In this document: one piece after another, positions 27,571 to 39,040 of the stretch
How positions within the stretch are numbered: position 1 is the first letter of the stretch
Layout: every line of letters begins with the position of its first letter
Assembly: GCA_030142905.1 (NCBI GenBank)
Contig: JASJOG010000427.1
Coordinates: 117,281-181,280, forward strand
Source of the DNA: Heliopora coerulea
Lineage: Eukaryota; Cnidaria; Anthozoa; Scleralcyonacea; Helioporidae
DNA: 64,000 nt
Direction of reading: 5' to 3'
Notes under the pieces: model-generated
Database searches by the model: none
The model's input: the letters and a program-made list of their open reading frames with translations, nothing else
Told to the model about the DNA's origin: nothing
Made by a program: the position numbers and the translations under genes

Positions 27571-29780
27571 CTATACAATAGCACGTAAGTCTGAATCAAG
27601 TACCTTTGACATACAAGTTCTGCAAACGGAATTGTTTTGAGTAGCTTTCAAAAGTAGCTTCCCGACTTCATTCTTCCCCAAGGGAGCCTTCTTGTACCAG
27701 CAAGAAATGTGTGCACGCAACAACCCCTCGCCCACCCTTATATCTTTTGAGAGTCCAAGTAACATTGATAATTTTTCAAAATTGTCAAAAAGACAAATCC
27801 CCCTTACTATAACTGGAAGAGGGTATGCAATATAAGAAAAAGACAACATTTGCACACGAATACTAACAACCCAAACTGGAAATTGTTTTATATTTAAACT
27901 GTTCCTCGTCATATTTACGTTTAAAAGTTTGACTGTTTTCTTATAACAAAACGTTTGGAGAGAATAACCTTTAACGGTTTTGTAAACAATGGGATTCATC
28001 CTGACAATTCTACTGCTAAACAATGGATGTTCGTATCAAGACCCTGTATTAGCAGCGATCTTGATCTATTTCGTGTCGTTTTTGGATGAAACATATCACT
28101 TTTTTTCACTTTGAAGAAAGATATTTTATTTGATGACAACACTTTCCGTCTTAAAAGCGGAGCATTATCATAGGTTACCCGCCATACCGGTCGGATACCA
28201 GCATTACGGATAGCTTATTATGGAAAAAAAATTTTTTTGATAATTTTTATATTAAAAAATTGATAATTCCTACATTGTCTTAAAGTTAATTAAAAATTTA
28301 TAGTGGAAGTGCTATGATGAAGATTTATGCTAAGTATTCATCCGGAGGTAAAAGACTTTGGTAACGAAGATGAAACGAATTACGAAACCGATGAAATAAA
28401 CAAAGAAAACATGAGAGTTTTGTATTTTTATTGCTGACCAAAAATCGGAAAATACAAAACATACAACAAAATACGACAAGCAAACCTTCTGCAAGTTTAG
28501 TCGAAAGAAGGAGTAGAGGAAAGTAAAAGGCGTACTTTTTCCCACTGTAAAACTTTCGTAAAACAGAAAAATGGCGTGGCATACGAACCTTTAACTTTTA
28601 CGTATTTTCAACAAACCGTCAATTGCCACGTCAACACAAAGAGTTCCACGATGAATTTACAGAAAGAACACGGTTTTTTACTTTCAAGATTTCTTGCGAA
28701 GTGTCAAAATCCTAATGAAAGCATTACTTGTCGAACAAGGTAAAGGTAATCATCCACAAGCCACCCGAGAAGTGAAGTATACTTTTATACTATATATATA
28801 TATATATGCAAACATACACAAAGCAAAAGTTTTTCTCCCCAGTCACCACGCGTGTAACAGGACTCCACGCAAGTCGAGATTAGTACCCTCGCACAGCGTT
28901 TCGCGCGGTGGGCGAGGGGAATATTATCGCCTGCATTTAACTGGTGTTTATTGGTAAAGTAGAATGAAGATTCTGGTTCATTCATCTCTGCAGTATGATG
29001 GCTGCTGAATATTTTTCAGTATTTAATAGGACAGCATTCATTGTAAATTGTTTGAGAAGTGGGATAAAACACTCATCGTCCAGAAGAATTTGTCCAGGCC
29101 GCGACAGACTTTGGATGTTCTCTCCGTTTTCCACACAAGAATTTTATTGCTTTGTTCATTATTGTTCTCCATAGGAAATGTCGCCCCACTGAAGACATCG
29201 GGATGTATTTCTGGCTCGAAACAAAAAATGCAAGGTAAACAGCCACCTGGTAACACGCTGCAAAGCTACTTGGTTTTGGTCACCAAACTGTCCTTCGGCG
29301 AAACAGTTGTTCTCTTCAGTCTTTCTCACTTCTCGGGTGGCTTGTGGATGATAAACTTTACCCTATTCGACCAATAGTGCTTTCATCAGGATTTAAAAAA
29401 CCTCTCAAAAAAGTTTAAATTTTAAAGCAGTCGTCTTTTTGCAAATTCACTGTTGAATCCTTAGGGTTGAGGTGCTGCTGAATGCTTGGTTGAAAATATG
29501 TAAGGGTCGCAGGTTTGTACGCTAAGCCATTTTTCTTTTTTGCGAAAGTTTTGCAGAGGAAAAAAGTACGTATTTTACTTTTTTCCACTCGTTCTTCTTT
29601 CCACCAAAACTTGCAGAAGTTTGCTTTTCGTATTTTGTTGTATGTTATGTATTTTTCTGATTTTTGGTTAGCATTAAAAATTCGTAACTCGTTCATGTTT
29701 TCTTTGTTTATTTCGTCGGTTTTGAAACTCGTTTCATCTCCCTCACCAAAGTCTTGTTCCTCCGGATAAATGCTTAGCAT
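27571..29780 (-). pseudogene. DUF3504 tyrosine recombinase relic, copy 1
   Basis: Minus-strand gene in fragments. From 29780: acidic start (LSIYPEEQDFGEGDE), AYKPATLTYFQPSIQQHLN, then QFGDQNQVALQRVTRWLFT and a fingers-like FRARNT near 29200, NEPESSFYFTNKHQLN at 28980, and after a 1.2-kb insertion WYKKAPLGKNEVGKLLLKA near 27680. This order matches the DUF3504 domain of animal Crypton-derived proteins, where WYKK.PLGKN precedes the catalytic Arg/Tyr block. The catalytic end is not recovered. Many frameshifts and stops. Function in intact relatives is strand-exchange recombination. Confidence 0.65.
28320..28760 (+). pseudogene. inverted N-terminal fragment of the same recombinase
   Basis: Plus-strand remnant with the same acidic start (IHPEVKDFGNEDETNYETDE) and the AYEPLTFTYFQQTV block, ending in GKGNHPQATREV. 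It belongs to the reverse-oriented family member inserted in copy 1. Confidence 0.6.
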
Positions 29781-30436
29781 AAATCTTTATCATAGCATTT
29801 CTAATAGACATTTGCAACCATTTTTTAGATAATGTAAAATTTACCAGTTTTTTTAAGATAAAATATATCAATAAACATTTTTCAATCATGAGCTGTCCGT
29901 AATGCTGGTAACCAACCGGTAACCTTTGAGGATACTCCAATTTTAAGATGGTAAGCCTGGCCATCTAATAAAAGTCTTTCTCTAAAGCAACATGAGTGAA
30001 AAGTTTGACTGGAAAACGACTCGAAATATCTCAATATCGCATCTAAAACAAGGTCTTGATGTGAGCATCAATTGTTTAGCAGTAGAATTGTCAGAACGGA
30101 TCTCTTACCATTCATTAAACCATTTAAGGTTATTCTTACTAAACGTTTTGTTTTAATAAAACTTAATCGAAATTTTATTAAAAATATGACGACAAGCAGT
30201 TTAAATATAAGCTATATAGGTTAATTTGAAGCTAAATTGTGCGTGTTGTTTTTTTGTATTTTTGGGTTTATTTTTTTGTTGTTTTTATTATTATTATTAT
30301 AATCATTTCTTTCAGTTTTCCAGTTATAGTAAGTACGATTTTTCTGACAAGTTTGAAAATTATCAATGTTAATTGGATTCTTGAGTGATATTTTGGAAGG
30401 GTGGGCGAGGGTTTGTTGCGTACATGTATTTCTAGT

Positions 30437-31205
30437 TAGTTAATAAGCTGGCGAAACTAAGTAAATCATTCAAGTGCTTGGATGAAGTCAACTTTTCTAG
30501 GAGCTTTCTCGTTAGAAAAAGTATCACCTTCAAAAGTCTTGGAATATAGCTATAATTTGGATTGTTCTATAGCTACTGGTTTTATACTAGTTGGTGTTAC
30601 GTTTATTCATACTTTTACAGGACATTTATATGTTCCACTATGTTATATATTTAACTTATCTCTTGAGACGGGAGTTGCCCCAGACATTTTGACGGTAGCT
30701 AAAGTGACACCCGTATTGAAAGGTGCGGATAAGTAAGTAATTTCTAATCACAGACCTGTGTCTTCAAAAAAACAGTTTGTGAGCAATTAATGGACTATCT
30801 TGAAGATGACCCATTACATGAATTTCAATTTTGATTTTGTAAAAGAAGGAACACCACAAAATCAACTGTACATTTTACCCAACGAATATCAGATGCAATT
30901 GACAAAAGTAAAATACGTGTTGGAGTGTTTTTAGATTTGTTGAAAGCTTTCGATACAGTATGTCATGGCATTTTATTACAAAAACGTCCTAATTAAGGTA
31001 TTAGAGGGACAGAATTAGACTGGTTTAGAAATTATTTAAACAATAGAAAGCAATATGTAGTTATCGGTGATAAAAATTCTGATTTTCTTGACATACTTTA
31101 TGGTGTCCCTCTAGGGTCTGAATTGGTACCAGTTCTTTTTCACGTTTAAGTTAATGACGTTCATTAATTCACAAAGAAGTTTTTACCCTTAAACTTTTTA
31201 GACAA
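30437..31205 (+). pseudogene. LINE reverse transcriptase fragment, duplicate 1
   Basis: Non-LTR RT with many lesions. Visible are LSLETGVAPDILTVAKVTPV (fingers), then VGVFLDLLKAFDTV (palm motif A, with Leu where Ser is usual) and WFRNYLNNRKQYVVIGDKNS. A TAAG interruption follows GADK, and a TAA follows the palm block. The endonuclease and 3' end are absent. The same lesions recur in the copy at 32518. Confidence 0.75.
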
Positions 31206-31845
31206 CTCAGCCTTCAGTGCACATGAATACTAAACAACAGAATCTTCAGTTTACTTTCACCCAATAACGATCTACCATTAACATAATGCCTGTCACTATA
31301 GACGTCAGGAGTCTATATACCAACATATCAAATGAATAAGGCAACGATGCCTACATAAGTATGTTAAAGCAAGACACTGAACCCGACAATAACACAGAAG
31401 AGACTATAACTGAAAAATTTTTATTGGTAACGACGAAAAACTTTTTGATGTTCAACATGGTGTCGAATAACACATGAACCCAGCTCTCAATACTACCCTC
31501 TCATGATCCAATACTTCACAGCTATCCTCAAAGCACACATTTAATCCGCGCACCTTTTATTTACTGGAAACGAACAACACTACTCGCTTAAACTTCACAT
31601 CACCACCCGTTCACGCTGCAATTACATGTCCAACGCTAACCCGGATGCCCACCTTCTCTCAACTTACGGTAAATTCCCCTTAAGATTACGATGGCAAGCA
31701 GAATTGGTCTTCCCAAAACACACACCAAGTCTGGTAAGCACACATTTTATCCCCTTTTACTGATATTTTATTTTATTTTATTTTATACTGATTATCGCTT
31801 CTTTTTCGACTGTATAACATCGACTGCCAACCCCAAATCCCTGCT

Positions 31846-31876
31846 GAAGAGGCCACCATAGAAGGCCGAAACGTAC
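31846..31876 (+). other. hammerhead-like core motif, locus 3
   Basis: CTGAAGA, stem GGCC, loop ACCATAGAA, stem GGCC, then GAAACGT. Same boxes as at 22274 and 26835 but with different, still paired, helix bases. Confidence 0.4.
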
Positions 31877-32302
31877 GTCCAGGGTTGTGTCCCAAGATAT
31901 TTATGCACGAGACAATGTTACGCATCTTTTATTCTTTTTCTCTGTGTTAATGCATACTTCTCTATTAAACTCTACACTGCATGGCCAACTGCGTAGCCGT
32001 CTAACTGTCGATAAAACCCTAAGGCCTGGTGCTCGGTTTTGAATTCCCTTATCCCACTCGTGTTAATTACTTATACACCTTCACAACACAAATGTATACT
32101 CCACGATTTACTCTAAAACTAACTCAATCTTTTAGTCAACTTTACGTGGCATACAATTAGCGTAGCCATGTCACGCTCACTATAGCCCACCGCTAAATGC
32201 GCGTTCCATTATTTACAGTTTCACTCCCAGTCGTTAGACAATCACAATTACACAACTGTAACACCAGTGTGGTTCCAATTACCTACTCTAAAACCAAAAA
32301 TA

Positions 32303-32517
32303 TAAATGTCTTACCTATTATTTTGGTTGCAAGTTCACCAGACGCCTGGTCACTCAGGCATTCAGAATAACAACCACCGGTTTTCGTTAAAGGAGATCCT
32401 AAAGAAGTGAAACAGCCCTTCTAACATATCAGAAGTATCTGTAAATGGTCATAAGTAAACAAGTAAACTAAAAATAGCTAATATTTTAACAGATATTTTA
32501 CAAAATTGGGACCATCA
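32303..32517. repeat. segmental repeat, copy B (empty site)
   Basis: Second copy of 26553-27015 without the foldback insertion; it reads TAAACTAAAAATAGCTAAT where copy A has the insertion and its duplications. It runs directly into LINE duplicate 2. Confidence 0.8.
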
Positions 32518-33118
32518 TTAGTTAATAAACTGGCGAAACTAAGTAAATCATTCAAGTGTTGGATGAAGTCAGCTTTTCTGGGAGCTTTCTCGTTAGAAAA
32601 AGTACCCCACCCATATTGAAAGGTGCGGATAAGTAAGTAATTTCTAATTACAGACCTGTGTCTTCAAAAAAATAGTTTGTGAGCAATTAATAAATTATCT
32701 TGAAGATAACCCATTATATGAATTTCAATTTGGATTTCGTAAAAGGAGGAACACCACAAAATCAACTGTACATTTTATCCAACGAATATCAGATGCAATC
32801 GACAAAAGTAAAATATGTGTTGGAGTGTTTTTAGATTTGTCGAAAGCTTTCGATACAGTAAGTCATTACATTTTGTTACAAAAACTTCCTTATTAAGGTA
32901 TTAGAAGGACAGAAATAAACTGGTTTCGAAATTATTTAAACAATAGAAAGCAATATGTAGTTATTGGTAATAAGAATTCTGATTTTCTTGACATACTTTA
33001 TAGTGTACCTTTGGAGTCTATATTGATACCAGTTCTTTTTCAATTTTATGTCCATGACGTTCATTAATTCACGAAGAAGTTTTTATCATTAAACTTTTTA
33101 GACAAATTGGCCTTCAGA
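32518..33118 (+). pseudogene. LINE reverse transcriptase fragment, duplicate 2
   Basis: Closely similar to 30437-31205 but lacking about 180 nt (equivalent of roughly 30529-30709). It contains EFQFGFRKRRNTTKSTVHFI, VGVFLDLSKAFDTV and NNRKQYVVIGNKNS. It shares the GATAAGTAAG interruption and the TTAAGG stop after the palm block with duplicate 1, so both descend from one already dead fragment. Confidence 0.8.
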
Positions 33119-33274
33119 GTGCTGAATAAGCATACTGAAGTTGGCGAGTTCGATTGCCTACTGAAATCAATTAATAGCGTCGTTAGGTGATTTTGATACC
33201 GCGATTAATGCGCCGGAAAAGACGTGAATCTATTTTGCCATAACTGAAGGTTGATTTAAATAGATAAAAATTAC

Positions 33275-33556
33275 CCTGTGCTTCCAATGTTCCAACGAGG
33301 TCGTCTCTTCCCATCTTTTTAAGGAACACTATCAGTTTGTTGACGTCATTCTCAGGCTTGGTTCCCCAGTCGGACAGGAGAGCATCAGTAGGATCTTTCT
33401 CCAATCGAAATGTCTGTAATTTGCCAACGTTGTATCCCATGTGTCCTCCTAATGCTTTGTAATCTTTACCCGGAATTGACTTGTTCAATTCTATACAGAC
33501 TTCGTTGTATACCAATTGATTAAGGTCACGGACTGGAAACTTTTCTTTGTTGTTCC
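33275..33556 (-). CDS. Death-domain exon (first Death domain of the ZU5 host gene)
   Basis: 282-nt exon, acceptor CTATTACGACAG just above 33556, donor GTAATT below 33275, phase 1 in and 1 out. The product shows the Death-domain helices: FPVRDLNQLVYNEVCIELN, KDYKALGGHMGYNVGK, DALLSDWGTKPEND with the conserved Trp, and LIVFLKKMGRDDLVGTLEA. The linker exon at 35961-36029 leaves phase 1 and so fits upstream. If the donor is not used, the frame reads on for about 30 residues to a stop at 33183, which would make this the last exon. Best match in type: PIDD, UNC5 and IRAK-like Death domains. Confidence 0.82.
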
Positions 33557-33984
33557 CTGTCGTAATAGTGGGAATGATAACAATATGATTAAATGTACCA
33601 GTAGTTATACAACAGATCAATGGTAACTGATTTTTAAACCACCGCACTGAATCACAGCCTTAGTGATTTAGGACTTGTAGTGCATGACAATTATCAAATG
33701 TAATTGCCGATAGTAAAAGAATTGTAGTTGCTCGAATTTAAAATTCAGGCGCAAAATATTTGTAAAGTGAACAAGTTATTAAACGTCCGACACTAGCTTA
33801 TTAGGAATAAGTTAACCCTTAAAGATTAATGAACCTATTTCAAACGATTTCTGATACTTTTTCTGTAATGCGAGACTCCCTCAAAAAATTAACAGCTACT
33901 TTGCATTCAAAACAGATCCGCGCTCCACTCTTCATCAAGGTTTCAATAAAAGTCGTTTGTGGGCTATACCAATAGGCACGTAAA

Positions 33985-34135
33985 TTATATGTATATATAT
34001 TATTAATAATAATAAAATATATATATATATATATTATTAATAATATATATATATATTATTAATAATATATATATATATTATTAATAATATATATATATAT
34101 TATTAATAATATATATATATATATATATATATATT
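33985..34135. repeat. AT microsatellite with TTATTAATAA spacers
   Basis: Alternating (AT)n runs interrupted by ATTATTAATAAT about every 20-25 bp. It directly abuts the SINE-like repeat and may be its expanded tail. Confidence 0.9.
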
Positions 34136-34395
34136 ATTTCTACTAAAGGAGGAAACCGGAGCACCTGGAACAAACTTGCGCCGTCCGGTAGAGTCAAACT
34201 AGACAACACTTTCCACATACGATCAAGGTAACTTTAGTGGGACAACTGCACGGACCCAGAAGTGAACCCTGGTCGGCACAGAGGTGAGAAGACATGCACA
34301 TTACCTCTGTACCAAGCTTATATCAACGTAATTGATATCGAGTAGGATATAATCAACGTTACACATTCTGACTTATGAAGTCATAACATTGACAT
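34136..34395 (-). repeat. tRNA-type SINE-like repeat, copy 1
   Basis: 260-bp sequence shared with 35385-35645. Read on the minus strand it has an A-box-like TGGTACAGAGG (near 34315) and a B-box-like GGGTTCACTTC (near 34268), spaced as in tRNA-derived pol III promoters. Tail is AT-rich. Confidence 0.6.
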
Positions 34396-34429
34396 GACTT
34401 TTTCTAATTTTCATTTTCTTTCTTTTTTC

Positions 34430-34595
34430 TTCTCATATATATTCTTGTAGCATATACGAATTGCTACATATATATATGTGAATCATATATATATGTGTGT
34501 ATATATGCATATATACACACATGCACACATGCACACATACACACATGCACACATGCACACATGCACACATACACATATATACATAAATACAAATA
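34430..34595. repeat. TA/CA mixed microsatellite
   Basis: TATATA and ACACATGCACAC units; any open frame here is low-complexity. Confidence 0.85.
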
Positions 34596-35301
34596 TACAT
34601 TCCGACCATTAAGTTCAGAGGGAGACCGAATGTTACAAATTTGTGCTAGTTCGATCGACAGACGTATATGCTACAAGAAAGGCAGCCTCAGTGATAATAG
34701 TTATTTCGCGTTATGACACCCCGTAGCAGATCCTGTCAGAAGCGGATCTGATGTACCCTCCTTTAAGATTTATGTAATTGTGATCTTAAAATCAGAAATA
34801 GATCGGGATAACAAATTGAGAAACCACATGAAAATTTGCTTCTGAAGTTAATTTATATTTATTCCGGCATTACGTCACACGGTTATGAGTTTACTGCATA
34901 CCTTAGCTATCCAACTTGCCCCCCCCCCCCCAGAAAGAATCCTGCGGACGCCCATGTTCAGAGTACCACGTTGTGATTGCTTCTAATGAGAGCGAGGATT
35001 AGAGGAGGATGTAACATGACCAGAAATTAGATATTTATAAAATCAACTTCAACAAACATCAAATAATATACCCACGTTCACATAATTTACTTTGTAGTCA
35101 GAAATGATGGGCAACGTCCATGAGGTATTAAGTGCTCAGAGAATAGTTCAAATATGATAACGAAGAAATAGCAAACTTAATTTTTATTTTTAAAATGAAT
35201 TCATTGAGGAGAACTGCTCTTTTCCTTAAGCATTTATTCGGTGACTTTATGGTTTCACAGAAATTTACATAAAAGAACAGTAAAAAGACTTTTTGCTTAA
35301 C

Positions 35302-35332
35302 ATTTCGGGAATCAACCCCTTCTTCATATACT
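35302..35332 (-). other. degenerate hammerhead-like core, locus 4
   Basis: Minus strand: ATGAAGAA, stem GGG, loop, stem CCC, GAAATGTT. The first box has A in place of C. Weak on its own; listed because it repeats the arrangement of the other loci. Confidence 0.25.
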
Positions 35333-35384
35333 ATTGTTGGAACTTTGAAGAAGGCTGGCTCCTTGGTGAACTTTATATGTATAT

Positions 35385-35645
35385 ATTATTTCCACTAAAG
35401 GAGGAAACCGGAGTACCTGAAACAAACTTGCGGCGCCCAGTAGAGTCAAACTAGACACCACTTTCCACATACGACCAAGGTGATTTTAGTGGGACAACTG
35501 GATCGACCCGGAAGTGAACCCTGGTCGACACAGAGGTGGGAAGACATGTGCATTACCACCGTGCCAAGCTTACATCAACTTAGCTGATATCAAATAGGAC
35601 TTAATCAACGTTTCACATTCTGACGTATGAAGTCACAACATTGCT
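35385..35645 (-). repeat. tRNA-type SINE-like repeat, copy 2
   Basis: Minus strand: A-box-like TGGCACGGTGG (near 35565) and B-box-like GGGTTCACTTCC (near 35519). Same orientation as copy 1, 1.25 kb away. Confidence 0.65.
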
Positions 35646-35960
35646 ATTACTTTTCGCAACATTCTTTTTGCATGTTAACGTTAAATTCCCTTTAGAGAAG
35701 GTAAAACAAATGCTCAATTCGTCGTCTCAAAAGGGATTCTTGCAGTGGTGGCACAATCATACTTCAGAAGTAAGACCGTTCGTTATAACCCTAACTTTAA
35801 TCTAATTATTTTAATATAATTATAATCATAGCATAATCTCCGACAAAATACACGAGCACAGAAATAAGTCAGAAAAATGCTATGTTAAACGTTAACTACT
35901 TGGAAATCAAATCAAACTACTATTACTAAACTGAGTCACTTTAATTAAACCCAGACTTAC

Positions 35961-36029
35961 TTGTCACCGAAGGGGCCATCGTCGAAGAGCTTTCGGGTGC
36001 TCCAAGTGCATTACCAGGAGGATTTTCTG
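35961..36029 (-). CDS. linker exon of the ZU5/Death host gene
   Basis: 69-nt exon, acceptor CATCAG (with a NAGNAG alternative 3 nt inside) and donor GTAAGT. In the frame that joins the Death-domain exon it encodes a Pro/Ser/Ala-rich linker (ENPPGNALGAPESSSTMAPS). Phase 1 in and 1 out. The upstream exon ends in phase 0, so a short exon between 36030 and 36405 is still missing. Confidence 0.5.
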
Positions 36030-36405
36030 CTGATGACTAATAATCAAAGATGTTGTTGTTACAATCTGAGTGTTGAATGACTGAGGGAGCAACACAAGTT
36101 GAGATAACAAACTTCTGAAATACATTCTTTCTAGGTGAAAGTCTAAAGACAGCTGTAGTATGAGAACACTTGTGGTACATTACTGAGACAGCTGACCCTT
36201 TAAGACCGTTCCATACAATTACAAGCTGAGCATGGCTCTACTGTGAAAATACTTTGGGAACATCAAAAATTGAGGTAACCATCTACTGAAGAATGGAATA
36301 GTTCCTAACACTAAAAATAAACTTTCATGGTAAACCAGAAAGAAAGATAGATAAATGAATTAAAATCGACTCACGAATCATTTGTCAGTTTATATTCCAA
36401 CGTAC

Positions 36406-36565
36406 CTTCACTATTTTCTTTGTAATATCACATTTACCCACACCGTTTTTGCAAACATGCCTGTTGTCAACACACTCATTCCACGAAAAGCGCATTTCCT
36501 GCCCAAGCACAATTTCACGACGGTCAAAATAATTATGTCGATACTTTATGTGATCTTTGGAAAAT
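36406..36565 (-). CDS. UPA-like exon of the host gene
   Basis: 160-nt exon with acceptor TTTCATTTAG and donor GTACGT. It enters in phase 2, completing an Arg codon begun in exon 38723-39040, and leaves in phase 0. The peptide (RFSKDHIKYRHNYFDRREIV, then LGQEMRFSWNECVDNRHVC) continues the UPA-like region. Similarity to UPA is by position and beta-rich pattern only. Confidence 0.65.
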
Positions 36566-36977
36566 CTAAATGAAAGGAGTAAGAAGATAAAAACCAACCA
36601 CCCGCGTGAGCTATAATTATCTTTTTTAAACATAGCTGAACACAGTGTTGCGAGTTCTTCGCATCTCTTACTTCCGTTAGACATAACTTTGAAATGATAT
36701 GGCCTATAACTTCCAATTTTGCATGGAAGGAAATGGACGAAGAGACTTTAAGTTTGAAGGGTAATATGGGTCAGAGCTCTACCTGGGTGGTAATTAACCA
36801 CGGGAAAATTGTTTTAAAAACGCCACTCTCGGCCCTATCTAACTCACCCTAAGCTTCTTTTATTATACAACTAAACAAAGTGCTTCTGTAAAAGCAAGTG
36901 TTTATGTTGCTTTTTGTTTTCTATTTCTCAAAATGTAATTGGAAATTTAAAACAGGCACTTCCTAATCTTGACAGCA

Positions 36978-37018
36978 GCAAAGTCGTCAATAAACGATGA
37001 GAAGTTTGACGACTTTGC
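36978..37018. repeat. 13-bp perfect hairpin
   Basis: GCAAAGTCGTCAA (36978-36990) and TTGACGACTTTGC (37006-37018) around a 15-base loop. Confidence 0.7.
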
Positions 37019-38722
37019 AGCTAGAATTGAAATTTGGCAGAATTTTTGCTAACATCAGTTCATTCGATGAAAACAAACACGAAAGTTAAACAGGGAAATT
37101 TAGTATAATTTTCTGTTGTATACCACTATTTTCTGGAAAAGTATAGAAACTGCCATTTAAAATGCTATAAAACTGGTATTGGAAGATAAAATTTATTGAT
37201 TGAAAGCTTTGTACAACTCAACAAGAAAAGTTAACGACTGAATTTTCTGCTAACTTAATAATACCAAATTTCAAAATTGCTTCAACTACTGTTGTTACCA
37301 TAGAAACACGGAAAATCTTTAATATCATCCCACCAGTTAAAACCCCCAACTTCACTTTCCTTCTCTTTCAAATTTGGAGTTATGAGTTATTATAACATGC
37401 GTCAGTTAGGTCCAAGAGAGGTTGCCCACCTTATTTGTATGTTTTTTCTTATATTACCCACTATAATTATTACTCATTTGAAGAAAAGAAGTCTTTCAAA
37501 TGATGGTGGTTTCAAAATGTGAAACTGGTACTTTCTTTAGCTGATTTACGACGTCTTGTCAAGCAATTACAGTTATGTAACACAATGTTGTTACAGTGAG
37601 AAAAAATTGTAGTAATACATTTTTTTCCCTCCTGCTGATGCACGTTTCCAACTATTTGACGATATAAAATGCAACGCTAATAAAAAGTTGCCTCTTGACT
37701 TTCTAGCCACCTATGGTTGCCTGTGTGAGCTCACAGATCTCCTCAAACGATATTCCTAGGAGTTACTACTCAAGGTTTCCACACAGTTCAAGCAAATTAT
37801 TGGCACTGCGAGTCAATGCTTTTTATTATGCCATAACTTCTCAAATAGTTGTTTCAACTTCACAAGTGCTTCGATAACTCGACAGACCCACGCAGACAAA
37901 GTTTTCTATTTTGTTTTACAATACAGGGTTCACAAATTGGATTTTAAAATAAAGTGAGTGTACCTGTATCAAACGTCTGGCTATCTCTTTTTAATTGGGC
38001 AATGTTTCTGTGACAGTACAAACGGGGTATTTTTTACTTTTGATTCCTAAATGACATCGTAGCGGTCATGTTGTTGGAACTTTAACAAAAGAATTTAATT
38101 ACCATCTGTTGTATCTGGTACCAACACGGCCATGGTATCATTGTCTTTTGATTCTCAAGGTGTTGGTTACTAACTATCAATAGACTAATTAAGGTATATC
38201 ACATGAAACAATATCAGTGATTTGCACACGACCTCATGGTGGCCATGTTGGAAGAACTTAACAAAACAACGTTATTGGCTGCAATTGGACTGGAGCTCCA
38301 ACATGTCCATCAAATCATCGTCTTTTGAATCTCAGGTGGATTGATCTCGGGCAAACAATTTCTTGCATTTATGCATCATAACCCTACAGAGGAGGACCTT
38401 GTTTTACGATACGTTTTGCCACACTTTTTAGGTCAAGAGTTGTGTGCCTATTAGTGATAGGAAATACACTTCACATGAAAATATAACCTGTTATTACTAC
38501 AGTAACGTCATTTCTTAACAAACGAAAGCAAACGGATTACACAATAAAAGCCGTATTTGATACCTTGTTTTTATAAGTTCAAAACGTCCTTAAAAATGAA
38601 CTCTACCAGATATATTCTATGTGACAATGCAGTGAGCACCTTTTCACCAAGTCAGTTAAATGCATAAAGTATTCAATAACAATTTGTTTGACGAGAATTG
38701 ATAGCCTTTACGATAAACTTAC
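37019..38722. other. intron sequence, nothing recognised
   Basis: No gene seen. Two diverged copies of a block (near 38040-38165 and 38225-38335) share GCCATGTTG, GAACTTAACAAAA and TCGTCTTTTGAATCTCA words. Confidence 0.5.
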
Positions 38723-39040
38723 CGAATATTGTTGTCCTGAAGTTTTAAATTGTTCTGTACACAAAAGAAGACCTCGTCATTGTCTTTAAGGTGGTCGTTA
38801 CATTGTTCTCCCGTACAACCCCAGTTTTTTTCCAATTCATTCGTTTTATGTATTGGAGCCAACACTGCGTAAAGTTTTTGCCGCGATTCAACCATCTCGT
38901 GTGACGCCAAACAAACAGCTACGAGACCAGGTAACTCTTCATGACGATGATTTCTACAGGCTCTTACAATTTCTAAAATCGCCTCCTCACACATCTTTAC
39001 AACTGGGCGCCATCTACATTGAACCGCAACAGTTTCTGTT
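38723..39040 (-). CDS. UPA-like exon of the host gene
   Basis: 318-nt exon, acceptor TTATGTGTAG and donor GTAAGT. It enters in phase 2 (completing a Lys codon from exon 41035-41375) and leaves in phase 2. The product (TVAVQCRWRPVVKMCEEAIL, then VRACRNHRHEELPGLVAVCL) follows directly after the second ZU5 and fits the UPA domain of PIDD, UNC5 and ankyrin proteins, with the expected opening strand and a long helix. UPA packs on ZU5 in those proteins. Confidence 0.72.

Larger units (their letters stand above)
27022..30440. mobile_element. decayed tyrosine-recombinase (DUF3504/Crypton-like) element, copy 1
   Basis: Aligns in blocks with 60265-62295: shared left part (CACTGAAGCCAGTAAATGATT), shared gene remnants and shared right part ending GGGTGGGCGAGGG. 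It carries an extra insertion of about 1.2 kb (roughly 27698-28918) made of another family member in reverse orientation. The word CCCTCGCCCAC or its complement marks 27028, 27726, 28908, 30403 and 62260. Confidence 0.6.

Noticed and set aside
30482..30736. Possible independent 84-residue gene
   Set aside because: The only conserved part is the LINE reverse-transcriptase block LSLETGVAPDILTVAKVTPV; it belongs to the dead LINE.
33985..34135. CRISPR-like regular spacing of TTATTAATAA
   Set aside because: The spacers are themselves AT repeats; this is a microsatellite in an animal genome.
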